Shown: positions 46,590 through 57,556 of the stretch, piece by piece
Layout of the letters: each line of letters begins with the position of its first letter
Position numbering within the stretch: position 1 is the first letter of the stretch
Origin: Glebionis coronaria
Taxonomy: Eukaryota > Streptophyta > Magnoliopsida > Asterales > Asteraceae
Direction: 5' to 3'
Length of the DNA: 64,000 nucleotides
NCBI GenBank assembly: GCA_025667525.1
Contig: JANFOE010002235.1
Coordinates: 1-64,000, forward strand
Notes under the pieces: model-generated
The model's input: only the letters and a program-made list of their open reading frames with translations
Database searches by the model: none
Told to the model about the DNA's origin: nothing
Translations under genes and position numbers: made by a program

Positions 46590-48204
46590 TAATTACTGAT
46601 TTTTGGTTAGTTAATAAAAAGGTTTGCTTTTGCAAGATCTTTCTTTGTGTTGCAAGTACCCAATTATATTTGTCGTTGTTTCGTTCTCGGTATCTTCTCG
46701 AATCGATCACGGTTCAAAGTGGAATTGTTGTAAATGGTGACAAAAAAGGGGGAGCTTTTGATCTAATCTACTAAAAAGATAAGTTCGAGAAGTAATAGAA
46801 TTAAACTAAAAGCAATTAAAGCAATTAATAATAATAAAGCTGGAATTAAACTTAGAACAGTAAATACCTTAACAGCTGATTCGGAATAAAATCTTTTACT
46901 CGGAATATTCAAAACTCATGCGGAATAACAAGCCTATGCAGAAAAACCCTTCATTCGGAATGCTCACTCATGCAGAATACTTCCTTCATTCGGAAAATAT
47001 TGCTCATCCGGAATAAAATTCCTTGATCCGGAATAATTTAACTAACCCTTTATCCGGAATAAATTTGATTCGGAATATTTTAAGCAAACATGCTCATTCG
47101 GAATACTACTTTATTCGGAATAAAATAAAAAGAAACTCTTCATCCGGAATGATCAACTCATCCGGAATAACTTTAGTACTCACTTGATTCGGAATATTTT
47201 GCTTGACCCGGAATAAATGCTGATTCGGAATGAATGCTTCACCCGGAATATTAATTATTCCGAATGAAGACACTGACCAGGAATAATCTAGACAAAATCG
47301 TTGATCCGGAATGTTTAACCCAAATCCTTCATTTGGAATCTGGGTTGGAACAGTAAGGAGACGAAGAACAGGGGAACAACTTGATCACGAATTTAACCAA
47401 AATCCACCAAGTTTTTAACCAAAACTTAAACCAATTTAACCACTAATCATTTATCAATGATAATCATCAATCCAAAACAACAAAAACTCAAAACCCACTT
47501 ACTTTTGAAGATCAAACTCAATAAAATGAAACTTAGAACTTTGAATCAACAAGAGAAGAAAGAAAGATTAAATGGAAACTTGTATTAATGATTAAGATTC
47601 AAACAAACAAAATGGAAAGATTAAACTTACAAGATTGTGGAAGAAATCAAAGAAAATGAAAACCACCAATCTCCTTAAGGGAGTTGGTTCCTATGAACTA
47701 GGAAAGGAAATAACAGAAAAAAACTAGTCTAAAATTTGTGAAGGGAAGGGTATTTATAGGGCTTGGCTTGGTTTGGTGAGTGGGCTTTCTCCCTTTCTTT
47801 TTGTCTTCTCGTCTTTTCAGAAAAGTTGACGTTTTCGATTTCGATTCGGGATTTGTCGACGAATAAATTTAACTCGTCTTTTAATTTCTTCATTTAATAG
47901 ACTTGAGTTTCTTCGACATATGTAAATCTTCCATCTTTGGTCCTTTTCTTCGATAATCTTCAAATAGGCCCATTGACTTCAAATCTTTTGCATCTCTTGG
48001 ACTATAGACTTCGTCTTTTCGTCTTTTTCTTCGAAAAAACCCGTGCAATCCCATGTTTTCTTCAATATTTATCCGGTTGGCTCTAAAAACACAACAAACA
48101 CACAAACCACGCATAATTCCAAACAAATGACATTAAATACGCGTTTTGGTCTCGTTTTTAGCAAGAAATAAGTGGTAAAAGGATTGGTGTTTTCACACCT
48201 ATCA
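46590..48204 (-). repeat. E 5' LTR
   Basis: It matches 37091-38708 over its whole length. It has the same array of ATTCCGAAT words (46880-47340) and the same TATA box (about 47750-47762). It ends (minus) AGTAATTA next to the PBS. Confidence 0.92.
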
Positions 48205-49477
48205 ATGCACTGGTAGCTCTCAGACTACAACAAGAAGAGATTGATATGCAGGATCAAAGAATGCAAAAGATGAGGCCCAAAGAAATGGTTAAGCATGTTG
48301 AAATTATGCATAGAGAGTTGGATGAAAGGGTGCCTCATGTTCAAGAATTTCTAGATCAATGGGAAAAGGAGTTAGTAAATGCTCCTTTGGAAGACAGGTA
48401 TGAATTGATTTGTCTAGTTTACAAATATCAAAATGAATATCTGGAAAGAAGGGCAAATCAGATTCAGAAGGAGAAATACTTGAAGTTTGAGAAGGGAAGA
48501 CTAACATACTACAAAGTTTTGCTCAAGAGACATAAGAAGTGGAAGGATGGTGATTTCACAAACATGACTTTTGGGGATATAGAAAAGGCAGTCAGACCAG
48601 TTTTAAGAGAATTGGATGTGGAAGACTTCATGACTATTGAGGAAGTTGAGTATCTTAGGAGGCAAAATGAAGTGTTACAGAAAGCTAGGGAATCCAGAAA
48701 AAGAAAGGCTGAAGGAATAACTTTGGAAACTACATAAGCAGGTGCATCATCCCAAGCAGGTGCATCATCACAAGCAGGGGTATCACATCAAGCAGGTGAA
48801 AGTTTTCCAGCAATTGAGAGATCTATACTCAATGCACAAAGGGCAGCCAAAAGACTCAAGAGGATGGAAAAAGTTGGCATAGTTACTAAGGAGTCTCAAC
48901 ATCCTTCAAATGAAAAATTGATAAACAGCTAATTGTGTAGGAAAATGATGATATCTCACCTAGTGAACTTGGTTAGAAATTTGCTATAATAGAATATGTT
49001 GTTTATGAACACAAGGGGAGGACTTGGTGGAAGCTTACAAGAGCTGACAATACAGAACAGACATTTATAAGTCTAGATGTCATGTTTCAAACCTTGGATA
49101 GTGAGGACTTAGAAGATCTGTGGAAGATTTTGAAGAAGACCTTTGCTGCAAAACATCCTACTATGGATGGTGTGGAGAAGGATTGGGTGATCTGGGAGTG
49201 CATACATAGGATGTATGAGCATGAATTATTTGATCCCATATTTGATGCAGTGAATGGAGGAAATTTGTTGTATTGGAAGTTGTTTACCAATTCTGGGGTC
49301 TATGAGATAGTTATGGAAGGGGTAAGTGTTTATTTGATCAATCATCGTTACTATCCTTTCAATCAGGAGACCTTGAAGAAATTAGCACAGGCTGACTTGA
49401 TTGTAGATGCTAAAGTACTTGTTGCTTATGATCTGGTAAGGATGATGCATAGTCAGCTTTGGCCAGTAAGTTTGTAA
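48205..49477 (+). pseudogene. C third ORF, second part
   Basis: The frame of the third ORF goes on right after the TSD of E: 48210-48737 is open and very rich in charged residues (coiled coil, for example MHRELDERVPHVQEFLDQWEKE). A TAA at 48735-48737 is followed in frame by three to four repeats of AGASSQ (48738-48800), whose DNA holds AAGCAGGGG, the reverse complement of the family motif. A further part, 49082-49477, lies in another frame and has LYWKLFTNSGVYEIVMEG and YYPFNQETLKKL, like the C-terminal part of the Asteraceae third ORF. Function unknown. Confidence 0.65.
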
Positions 49478-49530
49478 GCACCCTCATCAGCTAGTATTTA
49501 TTCAGAAACTTGTCTTTAGATGAAATCACA

Positions 49531-49545
49531 AGTTTAGGGGAGGAT
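49531..49545 (+). other. C polypurine tract
   Basis: AGTTTAGGGGAGGAT lies directly before the 3' LTR start TGTTGGG. Confidence 0.82.
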
Positions 49546-50069
49546 TGTTGGGAATAAATATAAGTATATTAGTTACCCCTGCTAGTTGGTTATTTGTACC
49601 CCTGCTAGAGTAAGTTCCCCCTGCTAAATAACAAAGGCAGGGGGATTGGTTCCCCTGCTGAAGTCAAAGGCCCTGCCGCTAGAGATAAACTTGGAATAGA
49701 TTATTACGCGTTTCTGTTACTACTCCGAGATACTTTCCAAGTTTGTTAGTAGTAATCTTGTACGTGAGTCCTTATCCTATAAAAGGACTCACTAGGTTAT
49801 CATGCAAAGTGTGTCTTTCTCTATTGTCTTTCATTTCATACTTTAAGGTTTTTGTAACCCTAATACCATTATCGGGTATTCGTATATCTTTGATATATTA
49901 AAGTTCAACGTTTGCTTTAATCATTTTTTCTTGTGCTAAACTCTATATTCCTCATCTTGTTTAGTTACTTTTCCTTGCAAAGTTTCTCTAGTGTTAGATT
50001 GAATTTATTTTTTCTATCACAACCCTTAAACAAACTATAAAGGTTTAAGATCTGAGTTTGGAATCAACA
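49546..50069 (+). repeat. C 3' LTR
   Basis: 524 bp, the same length as 13252-13775. It is followed by the TSD AAAGG (50070-50074). It has the same CCCCTGCTA copies and TATA box as the 5' LTR. It ends GGAATCAACA where the 5' LTR has GGGATCAACA. Confidence 0.92.
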
Positions 50070-50658
50070 AAAGGCTGCACAAAAGGTCATGAAAAACAGT
50101 AATGGGAAAAATGCACAGGTTAATAGGAACCAGAAACTTAAGAATGACAAACCTAAGTTTGATCACTCAAAAAGGGTAGCTAAACAGGTTAAAAATAACT
50201 CTACCAAATGTTTTGTTCCTAGAGCAGTACATATGAAACAAGGTCTAGTAACTTTGAAGTCTGGTAAACCATGTACCGGCAAGTCTATACCTGCAAGTAC
50301 TGCTAGACCAAACTTAAGTACTGTTGGTTCAAAGTTTGTCAAACCAAAGTTCTCTAAGACTTCTAAGAATGTTGTTGAAAAAGCCAAAACATCTAGAAGT
50401 AAGCTTAATAACAAACCAGTGAAAATGTGGGTTCCTAAAAGAGAAAAATCATGTGTTAAAGCAAGTACTGCTAAAGCAGTACTTAAGGCAAAGAAGTCTG
50501 AGCACATAGAGTCACCCTATGTCTTTTACTGCATAACTGAAACCATGAAGTATAAGAGTAAAAGCAGCATTACTGGGAATGCTTCTGAACAGACTCTTAA
50601 GTATGTAGGTCCCACAAGATCTGAGCCAAATGTGGCTTGGGTCCCTGTTAAAAACTAA
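50070..50658 (+). pseudogene. G gag, last part
   Basis: G resumes after the 3' LTR and TSD of C. The frame 50089-50658 is Lys/Ser-rich (KMWVPKREKSCVKAS and similar), which is typical of the region before the gag stop in these copia families, and ends WVPVKN-TAA. The DNA contains AAGTACTGCTAGA, AAGTACTGTTGG and the perfect inverted repeat AAGTACTGCT-AA-AGCAGTACTT at 50463-50484. Confidence 0.78.
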
Positions 50659-50678
50659 TAAGTTTTGTTTATGTGCAG
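50655..50678 (+). promoter_or_regulatory. Splice-acceptor-like block at the G gag/pol boundary
   Basis: CTAATAAG, a T-rich tract and TGTGCAG|GG, with pol in phase 0 after CAG and 20 bases between the gag stop and the end of CAG, as in A. Confidence 0.4.
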
Positions 50679-50980
50679 GGGCATCTAATTGATGAATTGA
50701 AAGACAAAGGTATAGTAGATAGTGGATGCTCAAGACACATGACAGGGAACAAATATTTCCTTGCTGAATTTGAAGAATTCAGAGGAGGACCAGTAGCCTT
50801 TGGAGGTAGCAAAGGTAGAATTACTGGCAAAGGGAAAATCAATACAGGGAAGTTGGAATTTGAAGATATGTTCTTTGTGAAAGTATTGAATGAGTTCAAT
50901 CTCTTTTTGGTATCACAAATGTGTGATAAGAAGAACAAGGTGTTGTTCACAGACAAAGACTGCTTGGTGCTATCTAAAGA
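50679..50980 (+). pseudogene. G protease, cut by H
   Basis: Copia protease with intact [10 protein letters not shown] near 50718-50747, then ITGKGKINTGKLEF, NLFLVSQMCDKKNKVLF and DKDCLVLSKD. At 50980 the LTR of H begins, and the frame of G resumes at 63205 after the TSD AAAGA. Confidence 0.86.
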
Positions 50981-51372
50981 TGTTGTCCCTAATATATGAT
51001 GATTTTATACGATTAATGAAGAAAGAAAGGTAGATATGAGATGAATTTTAGAGAGATGAACTAGAGAGAGAAAAGAGAGAGAAGTGTGTGAACTTGTGAA
51101 ATGTTAGATTAAGTGAAAAATGAATGACCAACCAACCTCTCCTTACATGCAAGGAGAGGTTTATATAGCCTTGCCTACATGTGGCATAATGGGCTATATG
51201 ATAATGGGTCGGGCTTTCGTTTTGGGCTTTGGTTACTTATGAGTGAACCTTAGCTTAAAGTTAAGCCCGTAATACACGACTAACCTACTACCTATTACAA
51301 CGTTCTAATATATGATACATAATGAACATATGACCGAGCATTCTTGTTTGACTCAATATTTTGAGGCTAACA
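50981..51372 (-). repeat. H 3' LTR
   Basis: On the minus strand it starts TGTTAGCCTCAAAATATTG and ends TTAGGGACAACA. A TATA box CTATATAAACC lies near 51161-51171. It is AT-rich and short. Confidence 0.92.
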
Positions 51373-51385
51373 ATCTCCCCCAATG
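51373..51385 (-). other. H polypurine tract
   Basis: The minus strand reads CATTGGGGGAGATT, directly before the LTR. Next to it, GAGGTCATTACCCTTT (plus) occurs twice in tandem with a 20-bp period (51387-51422). Confidence 0.75.
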
Positions 51386-53967
51386 TGAGGTCATTACCCT
51401 TTACGAGAGGTCATTACCCTTTGTCATTTGGAAATTTGTAGAAATTACTAATTTCGTAATAAATGAGTCTTGAACGTGTAATAGTAGTCTTTTTTCTTCA
51501 TGTTGTGATCTTTGAGCCTTTGTCGTTGTCTTTCGACTTTGTCTTTTGATCTTGAGATCTTCAAATCATCCTTGACTTGTCTTTGCCATCTTGCGATCTT
51601 GTGTCTTCATCCACATGCTCACACTATTAATTGTCGAATATGTCTTTAGGCATGAGTATATGGTTTTTTGAATCTTTGACTTTGCTGAGTACACCGTGAC
51701 GCCACCTTCTCGAGACAAGTCATAGACACGAACTGAATGGCTTTAACATTCGTCCTAAATCGGTAGAGTTTTACCTCCGGTCGGTGAAGACCGTTATACG
51801 ATATTAAAGATCATACCTATGATAGGTATATTCAGTTAAGAATCTCCTTGATAGGGTTTCGCGGCTATACTAGCCGTTCTCTTTACTCGACCGTCTCAAA
51901 GCAAGACTGCGAACATAAAGAGTGAATCAATTGGATAAATATTCGCTTGATTAAAGTCGTCAATTCAAATTCCTGGAACAAGTTTGATTCATTAAGAATC
52001 TTACCATTGTTGCTTTCCAGTTGACACAAGCTTGATTCATAAGAATCTCGCAAGTTACCTACCGTAGCGCTGTTTGATGTTGACGCTAGAAGGATTTCCA
52101 TTCGTCACTGTTAATATTAATGAATATCACTCTGAATGTTCTGGCACGACCATATAGATATTGCGTAGAAACCTGAAACGAGTTTGAATCAATTTAGAAT
52201 CAAACCACTGTTGCTTTTCAGTTTTACACATGTTCAATTCATAAAGAATCTTGCATATGACCTACCGCAGTGCTGTTAGATGTTAACACTGGAAGGATTT
52301 CCACTCATCATTGTGAATACTAAGTAGTATTACTCTGAGTGTTCTAGCAATATCGCAAGGATATAGCGTAGGACTCTCTTGATCTTCATCTGTGTGTCCT
52401 AACGAGATATTATTGATCTCTTGGCTCTAGACTCGATTTGTGCACTTTTAGTGGTCGGAGGCTGGAGCAGTGCCACCTATTCAATATCAACTATCTCGGA
52501 GTGAGAAAGTCAATAGAAGTCATGTTGATCTCCGTGAAAATAAAACAAACTTCTTTTGAGAGAAGCCTGAGTAGCTAGAAAAGGGTTGTGCTTCATATCA
52601 CTGGGTCCATGATGAGTTGTCTTCATGATGTGTTGACCTGGTTTCTACCTAAGTTGTATGGAGGGCTTCTTTCTTTACACCCTTTATCCTTACATTTCTT
52701 TTCCATTCTTCAACCCCTTCAATGCTTACCAAGACATCATTAATAGCACCTTGTTGTGATTGTTCCAGTGCTATCATCAGTACTTAGTCGGCATTCAGCT
52801 ACGTTCACATTCTACTCCATATTTCCTAAGGACTTCTAATAATCTATTGGATTGTCCCTGGGAAGATCCCTCCAGTTCTGGTTGGATCATAGGACTTAAA
52901 CCTAACCACCCTTTTGACACCAATAACGTCGTGAATTAAAGATGTTGTGGGTGTTTGATCGTAGCCATGAAAACCACTTTAAATTCTAACAAAGTATTTG
53001 AAAAACATTTAACACCTTGCTAGTTTTGTCGTTTTAGAAATGCTCCCCCTTCACATGTGCATCGATAATCGAAAGTGTTTCACACATGTAGGTAAGAGTT
53101 AAAGTGCTTGAGTCTTATATAAGATCACATTTTAATCACACTTTCTCCCCTATCTCTAATATATAAAATCTTTTGATATTATAGATACCAAATTTGATTA
53201 AAATATATTTTGAAAAATAGTCGTAAAAATCTCCGGGAGAAAGATGTGTTATTCTTTTGCATGAAGTTAAAATGCTCCCCCTCAAAAATTGATCCAATTG
53301 AATTGTCATTGTGAGGATATGATCCACATTTCTCTTTTTGAGGATGGGAGTTGTTGAACACACAGTTTTTGAAAGATTTTGAATAATCATTGAAAAATTC
53401 TTGAAAAAATTGTGTTCAACGCTTTTTGAAAAATCCTATTTCTTTTTGTCGAAGAGGTTTTTCTAAAGCATAAACTCGAGTTCATAGACTTTGAATGTCT
53501 TGACGAATCCACTCAAGTGTAAGAAGATTTCTCTTCTTTTGCTGAGGGTAAGCGCACTAAATCGTACACTCCCCCGTGAATATTGATCCGGGTTGCAATC
53601 TGAAAGTGATTACAAGTCGTTGTGTTGAGCTCAAAACGTTGAATGTTTTGTGACAAGCTCAACCCGAGATAGATTGCTCTACCCATTGTTGGAAATATTG
53701 TCCAAAAGAGACAATTTCCTTTAAAAAAATAGAGATGACATGTTTTGAAAAATATTTACAACTTTCATTCGAGCTTTATGTATACACCCGTGTCGTTATT
53801 GAGCGACATTTCTAGGTACGTCCATATTATCGATACTGAAAGACATGTCGAGAAGAATATTTTTGGATTTTGAAAGATTTTTAATTTTGTGTTTTGCTTT
53901 TATGTGTTTTATATTTTTGTGTTTTGCTTTTTCAAAGATATTTACAAGTTGATGTTTGATAGATAAA
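51386..53967 (-). other. H untranslated region between RNase H and PPT
   Basis: About 2.6 kb with no credible ORF. It holds an imperfect tandem duplication of about 200 bp (51972-52171 and 52172-52374). It has several minus-strand G-rich runs like the PPT: AGGGGGAG near 53275, AAGGGGGAGC near 53042 and GGGGGAGTG near 53568. Some copia lineages carry an extra ORF here; none is recognisable in H. Confidence 0.6.
51972..52374 (-). repeat. Imperfect tandem duplication, about 200-bp unit, in H
   Basis: Unit 1 starts CCTGGAACAAGTTTGATTCA at 51972 and unit 2 CCTGAAACGAGTTTGAATCA at 52172. Shared blocks in order: TTGCTTTYCAGTT, GAATCTYGCA, CCTACCG, GGATTTCCA, CTCTGARTGTTCT and a final GCGTAG. By eye about 70-75% of positions agree. 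Confidence 0.75.
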
Positions 53968-56033
53968 TCAAGCAGACACCTTTGCCAGAATCTCCAGGTC
54001 TGCTGGAGTCAAACATCTCATACCAATTTTCCTAACGAGGTACTCAAACCTATCTCTCGACAGAGCTTTCGTAAACAAGGCGGCTAATTGGTAATCCGTT
54101 CCAACAAAGTATAGTTCAACGATACCTCTTTCAATTTGTTCCTTTATGAAGTGATATCGGACATCAATGTGCATCGTGCGGGAATGCTGTACCTGATTGC
54201 AGGAGATGGCTATGGCCGACTTTGAGTCACAATACATAGGTACTTTATCAAAGTGGAAGCCATAATCCGTGAGTTGTGTTCTCATTCAAAGAACTTGAGC
54301 ACAACACGCAGATAGAGACACATACTCCGCTTCGGCTGATGAAGTGACGTGCAATCCTGCTTCTTGGAAGACCATCCCACAAGCTTATCTTGACCTAGAA
54401 ATTGTGCACCACCAGAAGTACTTTTTTGTGTATCAAGACACCCTGCATGATCAGAATCTGAATAGGCCGTTAGAAAGAAACCGGTTTCCCTCGGATACCA
54501 GAGTCCCAAATGAATGGTATTCTTGAGGTACCGAAAGATCCGTTTAACCTCCTTGAGGTGCTTTTCAGTGGGTCGTGCTTGATATCGTGCACAATAACAC
54601 GTAGCATGTGAAATATCAGGTCTGCTTGCTGTTAAGTACATGAGGGAACCAATCATGGAATGATATCTCGTTTGATCGATGGCATTTCCCTCCAAGTCAG
54701 CATCTAGCGATGTGGTTGATAATGGTGTCCCAACGGGGTCACATAAAGTCATACCATGCTTTTTGATTATCTCTTGACAATACTTAGCTTGGTTAATAAA
54801 GATACCACTTGAGGATTGGTGAACTTGAATTCCTAGAAAGAATTTTAGTTCACCCATCATAGACAATTCAAATTTGTTGTGCATGACCTTTTCAAACCAT
54901 TTTGAAAGTTTTGGGTTTGTAGACCCGAAAATAATGTCATCAACATAAATCTGCACAAGCAAAATGTCATCCCCATATTTGTAAGTGAACAAAGTTAGAT
55001 CAATGGAACCTTTTGAGAAACCTTTGGATACCAGAAATTTCGAGAGCTCGTAGTACCACGCCCTTGGAGCTTGCTTGAGTCCATATAGTGCCTTGTGGAG
55101 ACGATACACCTTGTCAGGATAATGAGGATTGACGAATCCTTCCGGCTGCGTGACATAGACTTCTTCCTTCAAAGGACCGTTAAGAAATGTTGTCTTTACG
55201 TCCATTTGATAAACAGTGAACCCTTTATGTGCAGCATAAGCAAGGAAAATCCTAACCGCTTCCATACGAGCAACTGGTGCAAATGATTCGTCAAAACCAA
55301 TTCCCTCTTTCTGGCCATACCCCTTAGCCACTAGCCTAGCTTTGTTTTTGATGATCGTATTTTCTTCATCCATCTTGTTTTTCCAGATCCGACGGAGATT
55401 TAAAGGAATCACATCATATGGTCTGTCAACAAGTTCCCAGACTTTAAGTCTTTCAAATTTTTGAAGTTCATCCGTCATCGATTCGATCCAAGCATGATCA
55501 GCCATGGCTTCTTTGATGTTTTTTGGTTCAGTTGAACTCACGGCGAGTGCGAACATACAAACATCGCCATCGGTGGCTAGTTGTCGTCTTATACGAACAG
55601 GCTGTGAAGGGTTTCCAATTACTTGAACCAAAGGATGATCTCGGGTCCAATGATGTGTTGAAGGATGTCGTTGATAAAACGTATGCATATTTGACGGATC
55701 AACATGGCGAGTAGAGGACTCTCCAATTTCGTGTACTGTTGTACCGAATGGGTTGTGAAAATCGTCATCGTCAGATAATGCACCGTCTGCTTGATTTGTG
55801 TTCTCTGGAGCAATGACAGTAGTTGTGGATGTTGTAGGATCGATTGTTAAAGTGATATTCTGAGGATGTAAATCTGCAGCAACCGGTGTTGAAGTAGATG
55901 AAGTTGTATCCTTTTGTTGACGATGATCGGTATCATCATTCTTGAGTGACAGTTGAAGACTTCGATACAACTTGTTTCTCCCCCGTGAAATATTCATCAT
56001 ACATTGGTCCATATAACATTTCCAACTCTTCAA
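53968..56033 (-). pseudogene. H reverse transcriptase and RNase H
   Basis: RT of the copia type: [40 protein letters not shown] and YVDD ([12 protein letters not shown], about 54930), all intact. RNase H follows with [19 protein letters not shown] and SSKKQ. A frameshift near 54330 lies after SKKQDC, and the C-terminal half (MYCDSKSAIAIS, HSRTMHIDVRYHFI, LFTKAL) is in another frame, 53968-54285. The natural end is at 53968. The first 120 codons (56033-55680) are the low-complexity linker after integrase. Confidence 0.88.
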
Positions 56034-57503
56034 TTGTCGTTTCGACTGTCATATCAGCTCTAGGAACATTTTCTGGAACCAGCGTTGAACTTGACGGTTC
56101 ATTGATATGGTCTTGAGTTTCGAGTTCCGTGCGGTTATGAGCGGAAGTAGTTTGTCGTTGTGGATCGGGACTTAAACTGATTTGTTCAAGTGCCATTTCT
56201 TGTAATTCATCAAATCGAATGTGAATGGTCTCGACAATCAATTTTGTTCTCTTGTTGTATACTTTATATCCCTTAGACTGAGTTGCATATCCCACAAGAA
56301 TACATGCATCACCTTTCTCTTTCACCTTATCCAAATTTTCACCATCTCGAATAATGTAACAAGTACATCAAAAAACATGAAGGTGTTTGAGTGAAGGTTT
56401 TCGATCATGAATTATGTGATATGGTGTCTTTTCGTGTCTTGGATAATTAAGGAACGGTTTTGTGTGTAGCATGCGGTTGACACGGCTTCGGCCCAAAAGT
56501 ATAGTGGAATTTTTGAAGCGGATAATAATGTTCGAGCAGCCTCAACTAAAGTACGGTTTCGTCTTTCAACAACGTCGTTTTGTTCGGGTGTTCGAGCAAT
56601 AGATGTTTCATGTTCAATTCCTTCGACTTCAAAATAGTTTCTCAGTTTTGAATTCAAAAATTCTGAACCTCTGTCAGTACGAACCACTTTGACTTGAGCT
56701 TGAAGACCACGTTGTATCAGTTTAAGAAAGCTGATGAGAACTTCGGCTGTTTCATCCTTGGACCTCAAGAAGTGAGTCCATGTGTACCTTGAGTAATTAT
56801 CGACAATTACCATAATATATTTCTTTCCATTGATACTATGAACACGCATGGGACCACACAGATCCATATGAAGAAGATCTAACCGTCCTTTAGAGCTTGG
56901 TGTAGTCTTTGTTTTGAAGCTACTTCGTTTAGCTTTACAAAGCTCACAAGAAGAACAAAGGTGATCTTTGATGAATTTCAAACTTGGAAGGCCTCTCACA
57001 ATATCTTTCTTGGAAAGCAAATTGATGGTATCAAAATTAAGATGAGATAAACGTTGATGCCATAACCATGCCTGAGTCGTTGAAGCTTTAGCCATGAAGC
57101 AAATTGGAGTTGATGAAGTTGTGTCTTGAAGTGAAATTGTGTAAAGATCAGTACCCCGTGTACCGGTAAGTAAGTCATTCCCATCATAATCACGAACAAA
57201 ACATGTCTTCTTTATGAAAGCAACCTCCAAATCCGCATCACAGAATTGACCAACCGAGAAAAGATTGTGATTGTGCCCTTCGACGTAGTATACCCTTTTG
57301 ATTGTAATATTCCCATGAACCAAATCTCCATATCCTAGGATCGGTGCAAATTGATCATTTCCGAATCGAACCGTACCCAGGAACTTCTCCACGAAGTTAA
57401 TTAGAAGCTTGAGATTCCCTGTCATGTGCTTCGTGCATCCGGAGTCCAGTATGAAGTGAATTATTTGTATCACATGCAGAAGAGTTAGAACACGATGGAG
57501 CAT
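55936..57503 (-). pseudogene. H protease and integrase
   Basis: Protease DSGCTKHMTGN near 57440. GAG-pre-integrase WLWHQRLSHLNFDTINLL and CSSCELCKAKRSSF. Integrase core LHMDLCGP, RTDRGSEF and NDVVERRNRT, so D, D and E are kept, although the flanking Asn-Gly and Gly are changed to Arg-Gly and Asp. A stop follows the integrase core near 56412, and the part 55936-56334 (GYATQSKGYKVYNKRTKLIVE) is in another frame. The linker then leads to RT. Confidence 0.87.
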
Positions 57504-57556
57504 TTGCTAAATTGGATACCACAGTAGTTGTGATAGTAGAATCATTAGTGTCCTTA

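Larger units (their letters stand above)
37091..48204 (-). mobile_element. Element E: Athila-like Ty3/gypsy retrotransposon, nearly complete
   Basis: LTR pair 37091-38708 and 46590-48204, TSD ATGCA. On the minus strand: LTR, tRNA-Asp-type PBS, gag-protease, RT, RNase H, integrase, a 2-kb untranslated 3' region, PPT and LTR. The two LTRs differ at about 25 sites (1-2% by eye), so this is one of the younger insertions. Pol has several single-base stops and one frameshift. Confidence 0.93.
13252..50069 (+). mobile_element. Element C: Ty1/copia retrotransposon with a third ORF, hosting D and E
   Basis: LTR pair 13252-13775 and 49546-50069 (524 bp each), TSD AAAGG. Order: LTR, PBS, leader (holding D), gag 29883-32625, protease/integrase 32627-33652, a deletion of RT with filler, RNase H 33784-34261, a spacer, a third ORF 35366-49477 (holding E), PPT and LTR. 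By eye the two LTRs differ at roughly 25 sites, about 4-5%, more than the LTRs of D and E that lie within it. Many stops and the loss of RT make it non-autonomous. Confidence 0.92.
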
